From Herbiconiux sp. L3-i23 (GTDB taxonomy: Bacteria; Actinomycetota; Actinomycetes; Actinomycetales; Microbacteriaceae), in the NCBI RefSeq assembly GCF_023734115.1, contig NZ_AP025737.1, positions 2,542,001 to 2,606,000 on the forward strand: DNA of 64,000 nt, in the 5' to 3' direction. Below, piece after piece: positions 7,955 through 15,944 of the stretch; within the stretch, counting starts at the first letter, position 1; every line of letters starts with the position of its first letter. The notes below the pieces were generated by a model. It saw only the letters and a program-made list of their open reading frames with translations. It was not told the DNA's origin and did not search any database. A program made the position numbers and the translations under genes.

Positions 7955-8452
7955 ATGCCGGAGAACGACGAGGTCGATCGCATCGTCGACGCATGGCAGG
8001 CTGTGCGGCCCGATCTCGACTTCGCGCCCCTGCAGGTGCTGTCGAGGGTGAAGCGGCTCGCCCTGCACCTCGAGCGCGCCCGCCGCACCTCGTTCGCGCA
8101 CGCCGGCATCGACTCCTGGGAGTTCGACGTGCTGTCGGCCCTGCGTCGCGCCGGTGACCCGTCGGAGCTGAGCCCGAAGGCGTTGCTCGCGCAGAACCGG
8201 GTGTCGTCGGGCACCATGACGAACCGGATCGACCGGCTCGAGCAGCGCGGACTCGTCGAACGCCGTAGCGACCCAGGTGACGGGCGCGGCGTGCTCGTCG
8301 CCCTCACCGCCGAGGGGCGCACCCGCGTCGACGAGGCGATCAGTCGGCTGCTCGACGCGGAGAACGACCTACTGGGCGACCTTTCCCCCACGGACCTCGA
8401 CGAACTCGGCGCCCTGCTCCGCCGCCTGAGCATCGCCTTCGACATCATCTGA
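7955..8452 (+). CDS. MarR family transcriptional regulator
   Basis: The 165-residue protein has the MarR winged helix: the helix-turn-helix spans LSPKALLAQNRVSSGTMTNRI and the wing is LVERRSDPGDGRGVLVALT. N- and C-terminal helices form the dimer interface. A GATAAT box (7943-7948) lies six bases before the ATG with no ribosome site, so the mRNA is probably leaderless. No target gene is adjacent, since the next 0.8 kb is repeat DNA. The effector is unknown. Confidence 0.9.
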   Translation: MPENDEVDRIVDAWQAVRPDLDFAPLQVLSRVKRLALHLERARRTSFAHAGIDSWEFDVLSALRRAGDPSELSPKALLAQNRVSSGTMTNRIDRLEQRGLVERRSDPGDGRGVLVALTAEGRTRVDEAISRLLDAENDLLGDLSPTDLDELGALLRRLSIAFDII

Positions 8453-8472
8453 CCCGGCGCTGCGCTCTTTCA

Positions 8473-9253
8473 CCGGTCGTTGAGTAGCGACGAAGGAGCG
8501 TATCGAGACCACCGCTGGCACGTCCGGAACTGCGCTCTCGATGCGCTCCTTCGTCGCTTACTCGAGCCGTCTCGATACGGCGCTGGCGCGCCTACTCGAC
8601 GACCGAACTCCCGGTCGCCCGGTAGCGACGAAGGAGCGTATCGAAACGGGTCGAGTAAGCGAAGCGCACCGAGACCACCGCCGGGACGTCCGAAACTGCG
8701 CTCTCGATGCGCTCCTTCGTCGCTCACTCGAGCCTGGGCCCACCGCGCACGCTTGCGCGGGGGACTCGATACGGGCCTGGCGGCCCTACTCGACGACCGG
8801 GCGTGGACTCGCACCCTTCGTATCGCTTCGCTCAACGAGCGGCCCCTGACCCGGTCGTTGAGTAGCGACGAAGGAGCGTATCGAAACGGGTCGAGTAAGC
8901 GAAGCGCACCGAGACCATGGCGCCAACCTTCCGAACTGCGCTCTCGATGCGCTCCTTCGTCGCTTACTCGAGCCGTCTCGATACGGGCCTGGCGGCCCTA
9001 CTCGACGACCGGAATTGCGAACCGCGCCCTCCGTATCGCTTCGCTCAACGAGCGGGCCATACCCCCGGTCGTCGAGTAGCGACGAAGGAGCGTATCGAGA
9101 CGGGTCGAGTAAGCGAAGCGCATCGAGACCACCGCATCAACGTCCGGAACTTCGCTCTCGTTGCGCTCGTTCCTCGCTACTCGAGCCTCGGCCCACCGCG
9201 CACGCTTGCGCGGGGGACTCGATACGGCGCTGGCGCGCCTACTCGACGACCGG
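8473..9253. repeat. block of four composite intergenic repeats
   Basis: Four units lie at 8473-8605, 8611-8800, 8851-9012 and 9065-9253. Each opens with CCGGTCGTTGAGTAGCGACG (or a close variant) and closes with CTACTCGACGACCGG, so the ends are inverted copies of each other. Inside, GAAGGAGCGTATCGA and its complement recur, and units 2 and 4 share an insert containing CGCACGCTTGCGCG. A different fragment, the complement of CGTTGAGCGAAGCGATACG, sits between units 2/3 and 3/4. The block lies between convergent genes; open frames through it are artefacts of the repeats. Confidence 0.85.
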
Positions 9254-9274
9254 GATGCAGCGCGCGCCGCCGCC

Positions 9275-11080
9275 TCAGGACTCGAGGTGTTCCGAGAGTT
9301 CCAGCCAGCGGGTCTCAAAGTCGACGATGCGGGCATCCACGTCGGCGAGGCGCTGCTGCAGCGCCGCCAGTCCCTCGTAGTCGGACTGGTCGTGCGTCGC
9401 GAACGCGTCGTGCAGCTGTTGCTTCTCGGCCGTCGCCTTCTCGATGCGGCGATCGAGCGACGCGACCTCCTTCTCCGCCGCACGCCGATCGGCGCCCGAC
9501 AGGGCGGGAGCCGCCGCCGTAGCGACAGGCGCAGCCACAGCCGCCGTCCCCGCCGCCGCCCGCTCCTGCGCGCGCCGCAGCTCGAGGTACTCCTCCACGC
9601 CACGGGGCAGATGCTGGAGGTGTCCGCCGATCACCGCGTACTGCTGATCGGTGACCCGCTCCATCAAGTATCGGTCGTGCGAGACGACCACGAGGGTGCC
9701 CGGCCACGAGTCGAGCAGGTCCTCCATCGCGGCGAGCATGTCGGTGTCGAGGTCGTTTGTGGGCTCGTCGAGGATCAGCACGTTCGGCTCGTCGAGCAGG
9801 ATCAGCAGCAGCTGCAGCCGACGCTTCTGCCCACCCGACAGATCCTTCACGGGGGTCGACAGCTGCGCCGACGAGAACCCGAGCCGCTCGAGCAGCTGCC
9901 CCGGTGTCAGCTCGACGGCGCTCGACCCGGTGCCGCTCACGTAGCTGGTGCGGAGCCGACCGACTACGGCGCTGACCCGTTCGTCGGCGACCTCGTCGAG
10001 CCCCTCGAGCTGCTGCGTGAGGGTCGCCACCTTGATCGTCTTCCCGTGCTTGACCCGCCCGGAGGTCGGTTGCAACGCGCCGGTGACGAGCCCGAGCAGC
10101 GTGCTCTTGCCTGCCCCGTTCGCCCCGAGGATGCCGGTGCGCTCACCCGGCGCGATCCGCCATTCGATGCCGCCCAGCACGGGACGGTCGCCGTACGCGA
10201 ACGAGACGTCGAGCAGGTCGACGACGTCCTTGCCGAGCCGCGCGGTCGCCATGCGGGTGAGCGACACGGTGTCGCGCACCGGCGGTACGTCCTCGATGAG
10301 CTGGTTGGCGGCCTCGATCCGGAACTTGGGCTTCGCGGTACGCGCCGGAGCCCCGCGGCGCAGCCACGCCAGCTCCTTCTTCATCAGGTTCTGCCGCTTC
10401 GCCTCGGTCGCCGCCGCCATCCGGTCGCGCTCGACGCGCTGCAGGATGTACGCCGCGTAGCCGCCTTCGAACGGTTCGACGATGCGGTCGTGCACCTCCC
10501 ACGTGGTGTTGCACACCTCGTCGAGGAACCAGCGGTCGTGGGTGACGACGACGAGCGCCGACGAGGTGGCCGACCAGCGGCGCTTCAGATGCTCGGCGAG
10601 CCAGGCGATGCCTTCGACGTCGAGATGGTTGGTGGGCTCGTCGAGCATGAGGACGTCCCAGTCGCCGACGAGCAGCGCGGCGAGGGAGACCCGGCGGCGC
10701 TGGCCGCCCGACAGCGACTCGAGCGGGGCGTGCCAGTCGAGGTCGGTGACGAGTCCGGCGATCACGTCGCGGATGCGAGCGTCACCCGCCCACTCGTGCT
10801 CGGGGGTGCTGCCGACGATGGCCTCCGACACGGTGGACGCGGAGCCGAACGCGTCGCGCTGGGTGAGCACGCCGATCCGGACGCCGCTACGTCTGGTCAC
10901 CTGGCCCGAGTCGGGTTCGAGGTCGCCGGCGAGCATGCGCATGAGCGACGACTTGCCGTCGCCGTTGCGGCCGACGATGCCGATGCGGTCACCGTCCCCG
11001 ACGCCGACGGTGACCGATTCGAAAACGACCTTGGTGGGGAACTCGAGACCGAGACGCTCGGCGCCGAGGAGATGTGCCAT
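9275..11080 (-). CDS. ABC-F family ATP-binding protein
   Basis: The 601-residue protein has two ABC domains and no membrane segments. Walker A loops are GRNGDGKSS (first, with Asp in place of the usual Ala or Ser) and GANGAGKST (second); signatures are LSGGQRRRV and LSGGQKRRL; Walker B motifs are LMLDEPTNHLD and LILDEPTNDLD. A charged coiled-coil tail follows the second domain. ABC-F proteins act on ribosomes (EttA/Uup/antibiotic-protection types). A TACGCT box seven bases before the ATG suggests a leaderless mRNA. It lies downstream of ispE, as in many actinobacteria. Confidence 0.92.
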   Translation of the reverse strand: MAHLLGAERLGLEFPTKVVFESVTVGVGDGDRIGIVGRNGDGKSSLMRMLAGDLEPDSGQVTRRSGVRIGVLTQRDAFGSASTVSEAIVGSTPEHEWAGDARIRDVIAGLVTDLDWHAPLESLSGGQRRRVSLAALLVGDWDVLMLDEPTNHLDVEGIAWLAEHLKRRWSATSSALVVVTHDRWFLDEVCNTTWEVHDRIVEPFEGGYAAYILQRVERDRMAAATEAKRQNLMKKELAWLRRGAPARTAKPKFRIEAANQLIEDVPPVRDTVSLTRMATARLGKDVVDLLDVSFAYGDRPVLGGIEWRIAPGERTGILGANGAGKSTLLGLVTGALQPTSGRVKHGKTIKVATLTQQLEGLDEVADERVSAVVGRLRTSYVSGTGSSAVELTPGQLLERLGFSSAQLSTPVKDLSGGQKRRLQLLLILLDEPNVLILDEPTNDLDTDMLAAMEDLLDSWPGTLVVVSHDRYLMERVTDQQYAVIGGHLQHLPRGVEEYLELRRAQERAAAGTAAVAAPVATAAAPALSGADRRAAEKEVASLDRRIEKATAEKQQLHDAFATHDQSDYEGLAALQQRLADVDARIVDFETRWLELSEHLES

Positions 11081-11163
11081 GCCTGAAAGCGTAGGCGGCG
11101 CGGCGAGGCGCCTCGCACCCGGGAAGCGGCGGGCGCCGGCTCCTCGGGCGTTAGGCTTCGCGG

Positions 11164-11688
11164 ATGCCCGAGTTCAGCGACCGACACGACGTCGAGATCG
11201 TGCTCCTGCTCGCGGCGCCCACTCACCGCTACGAGGGACGCCCCGCCGATGGCCCGGCACCTGCGACTCCGGTTGAGGTGCGCACGCGGATCGAGCTCAA
11301 GGCGGGACTCGGGGTGGTCGGCGACCGCCACTTCAACCGGCCTGCCCACCGCCGCGCGTCCGCCACCGTCATGGCGGTCGAGAAGGTCGAGGCTCTGGTG
11401 CCCGCGCTCGGCCTCGACGCCGTGCCCGACTTCGCCGCCACCCGCCGCAACATCATGCTGCGCGGAGCGGACGTGGACGCGTTGAAGGGCCGCCGCTTCG
11501 TGCTCGACAGCGGCGACGGACCCGTGGAGTTCCAGGGGCACCGGCCCGCGAACCCGTGCGCGTGGATGGACGTGATGCTCGCGCCGGGCGCCTTCAAGGC
11601 CCTCCGTGGCGGCGGCGGCATCCGCTGCGAACCGCTCACCAACGGCGTGCTGACCAAGGGCCCTGCGACTCTGACGATCCTCGACTGA
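11164..11688 (+). CDS. MOSC domain-containing protein
   Basis: The 174-residue protein matches the MOSC fold found in molybdenum cofactor sulfurases and YiiM-like enzymes: VVGDRHF, FAATRRNIMLRG, FEGQ-like VEFQGHRPANPCAWMD with the family's conserved Cys, and a C-terminal GVLTKG. It may handle sulfur transfer or detoxify N-hydroxylated bases, but the substrate is not known. TAGGCT six bases before the ATG indicates a leaderless transcript. It converges on ispE with a 6-bp gap. Confidence 0.82.
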   Translation: MPEFSDRHDVEIVLLLAAPTHRYEGRPADGPAPATPVEVRTRIELKAGLGVVGDRHFNRPAHRRASATVMAVEKVEALVPALGLDAVPDFAATRRNIMLRGADVDALKGRRFVLDSGDGPVEFQGHRPANPCAWMDVMLAPGAFKALRGGGGIRCEPLTNGVLTKGPATLTILD

Positions 11689-11694
11689 GGTCGA

Positions 11695-12624
11695 TCAGTC
11701 GTGCAGGACGCGAGCGCCTTGCACCGGTCCGGTGACGCGGGTGACGTTGAGCCGCGCGGCGGAGAGTGCGATCTGCAGCGAGATGGCCGAGTCGAGGTCC
11801 GCGGCGAGGAAGGCGATCGTCGGCCCGGAACCGGAGACGATGCCCGCGAGGGCGCCGTTGCGCTCGCCGAGCTCGAGCACGCCAGCGAGCGCCGGCGCCA
11901 GGTGGAGCGACGCCGCTTGCAGGTCGTTGTGCAGGCTCTCGGCGAGCATGTGCGGGTCGCCGGCGCGCAGCGCCTGTAACACGTCGGCGTCGACCTGCGG
12001 CGCGACGACCGCGGGTGAGAGATCGGCGGCGTTGCGCTCGCGGTGCTGGTCGAGCTCCCGGTACACCCGCGGTGTGCTGAGGCCGTAATCGGCGAGCACG
12101 AGCACCCAGTGGAAGCTGCCCTTCGCGAGAGCGGGGCTCAGCTCGTCGCCGCGACCGGTGCCGACTGCGGTACCGCCCATCAGTGCGAACGGCACGTCGG
12201 CGCCGAGGCGAGCGGCGATGGCGTGCAGGTCCTCGCGGCTGAGGCCGAGGCCCCAGAGCGCGTCGCAGGCCACAAGGGTGGCGGCCGCATCAGCGGACCC
12301 GCCGCCCATGCCTCCTGCAATCGGGACGCGCTTGGTGATCTCGAGCCGCACGCCGCCTCGGTAGTCGACGGTGCGCGCGAGCAGGCGAGCCGCCTTGATG
12401 GCGATGTTCGAGCCGTCGAGTTCGAGCCCGTTGACGTCGATCGGGCCCTCGAAGCTGACCGAGAAGTCGCTCGCCGGCGACGCCTTCACCTCTTCGCAGA
12501 GGGAGACCGCCTGGTAGGCGGTGGCGACGTCGTGGTAGCCGTCCTCCTGGAGCTGACCCACACGCATGAACACGTTCAGCTTGCCGGGTGCCTTCACCAG
12601 CACCGGTTTTCCCGCCGCGCCCAT
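11695..12624 (-). CDS. ispE: 4-diphosphocytidyl-2-C-methyl-D-erythritol kinase
   Basis: The 309-residue GHMP kinase shows [12 protein letters not shown] and [14 protein letters not shown] at the N-terminus, the ATP-binding glycine loop [15 protein letters not shown], and a C-terminal GSGPTIAFL. It phosphorylates CDP-methylerythritol in the non-mevalonate isoprenoid pathway. A TAGGTT box six bases before the ATG points to a leaderless mRNA of its own. In most actinobacteria rsmA lies directly upstream; here a MarR/SDR pair separates them. Confidence 0.95.
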   Translation of the reverse strand: MGAAGKPVLVKAPGKLNVFMRVGQLQEDGYHDVATAYQAVSLCEEVKASPASDFSVSFEGPIDVNGLELDGSNIAIKAARLLARTVDYRGGVRLEITKRVPIAGGMGGGSADAAATLVACDALWGLGLSREDLHAIAARLGADVPFALMGGTAVGTGRGDELSPALAKGSFHWVLVLADYGLSTPRVYRELDQHRERNAADLSPAVVAPQVDADVLQALRAGDPHMLAESLHNDLQAASLHLAPALAGVLELGERNGALAGIVSGSGPTIAFLAADLDSAISLQIALSAARLNVTRVTGPVQGARVLHD

Positions 12625-12714
12625 GCTTCCAACCTAACGGGTCCGTAGAGGTGCTTGAGAACGGCGGCGTCGCGAGACGCGCGAACTGTCTACCGCGGCT
12701 GTCCGCGACGTCGA

Positions 12715-13206
12715 TCAGGAAGCCGAGGGTCGCCATCCTTCGTCATCCCGTATGCCGCTCAACAGTCGACTAGTGATCTCGCGGAGCTGTCGCTTCTGCT
12801 GCTTCGTGAGTCGATCGAGCACCACGCGATGCACGAGTTCGACGTGACCGGGACTCGCTTCGGCGAACTTCGCCCGTCCTGACTCCGTCAACATCGCAAG
12901 CGTGAATCGCCCGTCGGCCGGGTCGGTGGCGCGCTGCACCCACCCTCGAGCTTCGAGTCGGGTCGCAGCCCGCGAGAGGCGGGACAGCGAACTGTTCGCG
13001 AAACCCGCGAGCACGCTCATCCGAAGCGTGGCTTCGGGCGCATTCGCCAGAGCGTAAAGGATGCCGTACTCGAAGTGGGTCACCTGCGCGTCGCGCTGCA
13101 GCTGCTCGTCGAGAGCCGCAGGCAGCCACTCGAGCACCGTCGCGAGCGCCGACCAGGTTTCGAGGTCATCCCCATCCAGACGGCGGGTCGTTCGGTCTTC
13201 GATCAC
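12715..13206 (-). CDS. MarR family transcriptional regulator
   Basis: The 163-residue protein has a MarR winged helix (MSVLAGFANSSLSRLSRAATRLEARGWV, then RATDPADGRFTLAMLTESG for the wing). It starts with GTG at 13206, six bases after TAGGCT, so it is probably leaderless. It is divergent from an SDR dehydrogenase across 107 bp that hold two copies of a 20-bp site, the usual layout for a MarR repressor and its target. With the SDR gene it interrupts the conserved ispE-rsmA neighbourhood. Confidence 0.88.
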   Translation of the reverse strand: MIEDRTTRRLDGDDLETWSALATVLEWLPAALDEQLQRDAQVTHFEYGILYALANAPEATLRMSVLAGFANSSLSRLSRAATRLEARGWVQRATDPADGRFTLAMLTESGRAKFAEASPGHVELVHRVVLDRLTKQQKRQLREITSRLLSGIRDDEGWRPSAS

Positions 13207-13224
13207 CGCTCCAGCCTAGCGGTT

Positions 13225-13277
13225 TGACTTGATCAGGAAAGTGATAAACGATGGGCATGACTTGATCAAGCAAGTGA
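13225..13277. promoter_or_regulatory. paired operator between divergent MarR and SDR genes
   Basis: Two near-identical 20-bp sites, TGACTTGATCAGGAAAGTGA (13225-13244) and TGACTTGATCAAGCAAGTGA (13258-13277), are repeated 33 bp apart, about three helical turns. Each contains ACTT...AAGT outer arms, and the second contains the palindrome CTTGATCAAG. The spacing and symmetry suit two MarR dimers on the same DNA face controlling both directions. Confidence 0.7.
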
Positions 13278-13313
13278 ATCGGTCGCGCTCGCGGCGGTTC
13301 GGATGGGAAAGAC

Positions 13314-14105
13314 ATGGATCTCCGATTGCAGGGAAAGCGGGCCTTCGTCAGCGGTTCGACGCGGGGCATCGGCTTCGCGATCGCACGTGCGCTACTGTCC
13401 GAGGGCGCCGCCGTGATCATCAACGGCCGCGACCCGGAACGGGTGAATGGTGCCGTCGCCTCGCTGCGGGTCTCGGTGCCCGGAGCCTCGGTCGACGGGA
13501 TCGCGGCCGACTTCGCCCACCCCGTCGAGGTCGCCGCTCTCGTGGAGAGCCTCGAAGACGTGGACATCGTGGTGGCCAATGTCGGGATCTTCGGTTTGGC
13601 CCCGTTCGAGGAGGTCGACGACGCCGAGTGGCAGAGGTATTTCGAGGTCGATCTGTTGAGCGCGGTCCGCTTGTCGCGCGGCCTGATCGACCCGATGCTC
13701 GCCCGCGGCTGGGGGCGCATCATCCTCATCAGCAGCGAATCGGGGATCGACGTCCCCGCCGACATGATCCACTACGGCGTGATGAAGGCGGGCCTGCTGG
13801 CGCTCGGCAACGGTCTCGCGAAGTTGACGCGCGGCACGGAGGTCACCGTGAACACGGTGGTCGGCGGGCCCACCTACTCGGACGGGGTCGCAGGCGTGGT
13901 CGAGCAGATCTCGCGTGCGCAAGAGATCGATGCGGACGAGCTCAAGGCCACCCTCGCCGCCGGCAACCGCACTTCGCTCCTGCAGCGCTTCATCGAGCCG
14001 AACGAGATCGCCGACCTCGTCGCCTACCTGGCGAGCCCGCGGTCCTCCGCCACCAATGGCGCCGCGGTCCGAGCCGACGGCGGTGTGCTCACCGGGATGC
14101 TGTGA
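13314..14105 (+). CDS. SDR family NAD(P)-dependent oxidoreductase
   Basis: The 263-residue classical SDR has the cofactor loop SGSTRGIGFA, VANVG (NNAG equivalent with V for N), catalytic Ser in ISSESG and the YGVMK active-site motif. The final ATNGAAVRADGGVL is the usual SDR C-terminus. It reduces or oxidises an unknown carbonyl or alcohol. It is divergent from a MarR regulator that probably represses it, suggesting induction by the substrate or a toxic compound. Confidence 0.9.
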   Translation: MDLRLQGKRAFVSGSTRGIGFAIARALLSEGAAVIINGRDPERVNGAVASLRVSVPGASVDGIAADFAHPVEVAALVESLEDVDIVVANVGIFGLAPFEEVDDAEWQRYFEVDLLSAVRLSRGLIDPMLARGWGRIILISSESGIDVPADMIHYGVMKAGLLALGNGLAKLTRGTEVTVNTVVGGPTYSDGVAGVVEQISRAQEIDADELKATLAAGNRTSLLQRFIEPNEIADLVAYLASPRSSATNGAAVRADGGVLTGML

Positions 14106-14120
14106 CCGACGTCGGCGGTG

Positions 14121-14984
14121 TCAGGACGCGGCGGCCTCGTCGGCGCGCGCGATGGCGAGGAAGTCGTCGATCGTGAGCCGCTCTCCGCGCGCGGTCGGAT
14201 CGACCCCGGCGGCCTCGAGCACGGCGATCGCCCGGTCGCTCGAACCGAGCGGTGCCGACAGCGCCTGGCGCAGCATCTTGCGTCGCTGACCGAACGCGGC
14301 GTCGACCAGGCCGAACACGCTCCGACGCAGGGCCTCGTCGCCCGGCTGTTCGTCGTCGCGGGTGAAACCGACGAGCACCGAGTCGACGTTCGGCACCGGC
14401 CAGAAGATCTGGCGTCCGACCCGCCCTGCGATGGTGAAGTCCCCGTACCAGGCGGCCTTGACGCTCGGAGAGCCGTAGACCTTGGAGCCGGGGGCCGCGG
14501 CGATGCGCTCCCCCACCTCCGACTGCACCATCACGACGCCCGATCGGATGCTCGGGAAGTGCTCCAGGAAGTGCAGCAGCACGGGCACCGACACGTTGTA
14601 GGGCAGGTTCGCGACGAACCGCGCGGGGTCGGGCAGTGCGGTGACCTTCAGCGCATCCGATTCGATGACGGTGAGGCGGGCGGCGCCCTCGTCGCCCGCG
14701 AACGCGGTCACCGTCGCCGGCAGTTCGGCCGCCAAGCGCGGGTCGATCTCCACCGCGACCACCTCCGCGCCCGCCTCGAGGATGCCGAGGGTGAGCGACC
14801 CGAGACCAGGACCCACCTCGACCACCCTGTCGCCCGGCCGTACGCCCGCGAGGCGGACGATGCGCCGCACCGTGTTCGCGTCGATGACGAAGTTCTGGCC
14901 CAGCTTCTTCGTGGGCGTCACGTCGAGCCGCGCCGCGAGCTCGCGGACCTCGGCTGGCCCGAGCAGCGACGGGGTCGCGCTCAT
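14121..14984 (-). CDS. rsmA: 16S rRNA dimethyladenosine transferase (RsmA/KsgA)
   Basis: The 287-residue protein carries TKKLGQNFVID and the SAM motif VVEVGPGLGSLT, the NLPYNVS catalytic motif (NLPY binds the target adenine), and a helical C-terminal domain. It dimethylates A1518 and A1519 of 16S rRNA. The start is the ATG of an ATGA overlap with tatD, so the two are coupled; the longer frame upstream is tatD in another frame. The rpfB gene often found between tatD and rsmA in actinobacteria is absent. Confidence 0.95.
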   Translation of the reverse strand: MSATPSLLGPAEVRELAARLDVTPTKKLGQNFVIDANTVRRIVRLAGVRPGDRVVEVGPGLGSLTLGILEAGAEVVAVEIDPRLAAELPATVTAFAGDEGAARLTVIESDALKVTALPDPARFVANLPYNVSVPVLLHFLEHFPSIRSGVVMVQSEVGERIAAAPGSKVYGSPSVKAAWYGDFTIAGRVGRQIFWPVPNVDSVLVGFTRDDEQPGDEALRRSVFGLVDAAFGQRRKMLRQALSAPLGSSDRAIAVLEAAGVDPTARGERLTIDDFLAIARADEAAAS

Positions 14985-15940
14985 GCCAGGTCGGCGGGTG
15001 CCGGGTCCGGCTCGACGACCCCGGCGGTGCCGAGGTCGGGCTCGGGCGGCTCGGCGTCCCACGACCCGTAGACCAGCTCGGTGTTCGACGAGATCTGCGC
15101 GGCGAGCATCGACGCCTCGGTGCCGAGGTAGTCGGCCATGAACCGCAGCGTGTACGGCAGCAGGTAAGGGGCGTTGGGGCGGCCGCGCAGCGGGGTCGGC
15201 GTCAGGTAGGGGGCGTCTGTCTCGAGCAGCAGCTGCGAGCGCGGGAGGAACTCGAGCGCGTCACGCAGGTTCTGCGCGTTCTTGAACGTGACCGTGCCCG
15301 CGAACGAGGCGTACCAGCCGTTGTCGGCGATGGTCCGGGCGAGTTCGATGTCGCCGGAGAAGCAGTGGAAGACCGTCTTCTCGGGGGCACCGACCCGCTC
15401 GAGCGTGTCGATCACGTCGTCGTGGGCGTCGCGGTCGTGAATCTGCAGCGCGAGGCCGTACGCCTTCGCGATCTCGATGTGCGCCTCGAAGCTCTCGAAC
15501 TGCGCCGCACGGCCGTCTTCGCCGGTGCGGAAGAAGTCGAGCCCGGTCTCGCCGATGGCGCGCACCCGGGGTCGCCCCGCGAGTTCCTCGATCTCGGCGA
15601 GTGCGTCGTGCAGCGCGCCACGGGCGGCGAGGTCGGGCGCTTCGTTGGGGTGCAGTGCCACGGCCGCCAGCATCCGCGGCTCGTTGGCCGCGATCTCGGC
15701 CGACCAGCGGCTCGTCTCGAGGTCGGTTCCGACCTGCACGACGCCACGCACGCCGACCGCGGAAGCGCGATCCAGGTGCTCGCGATAGTCGAGCGAGTTC
15801 GCGCCGTCAGAGATTTCGAGGTGGGTGTGGTTGTCGTACACCGGCACGGTCAGCGCTTCGGGCAGAGGCGGGTACTCGAGCTCGGCCCGGTCGCCGCCGT
15901 CACGGCCGCGCAGGTGCATGGGAGGAAGGGAGCTGCTCAT
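14981..15940 (-). CDS. tatD: TatD family metal-dependent hydrolase
   Basis: The 319-residue TIM-barrel nuclease has the metal-binding DNHTHLE near residue 45, EIGETGLDF-like AIGETGLDFF, the His in LQIHDRDAHDD, HCFSGD, and ETDAPYLTP. TatD enzymes act as 3'-5' DNA exonucleases in repair and turnover. The start at 15940 is 4 bp after the metG stop, and the C-terminus overlaps rsmA, so metG-tatD-rsmA form one operon. The N-terminal 40 residues before the barrel are longer than usual. Confidence 0.93.
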   Translation of the reverse strand: MSSSLPPMHLRGRDGGDRAELEYPPLPEALTVPVYDNHTHLEISDGANSLDYREHLDRASAVGVRGVVQVGTDLETSRWSAEIAANEPRMLAAVALHPNEAPDLAARGALHDALAEIEELAGRPRVRAIGETGLDFFRTGEDGRAAQFESFEAHIEIAKAYGLALQIHDRDAHDDVIDTLERVGAPEKTVFHCFSGDIELARTIADNGWYASFAGTVTFKNAQNLRDALEFLPRSQLLLETDAPYLTPTPLRGRPNAPYLLPYTLRFMADYLGTEASMLAAQISSNTELVYGSWDAEPPEPDLGTAGVVEPDPAPADLA

Positions 15941-15944
15941 CCGA

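Noticed and set aside
8480-9522. Several frames of about 100-200 codons
   Set aside because: They consist of translated repeat units (for example YRNGSSKRSAPRP occurring twice) and have no ribosome sites.
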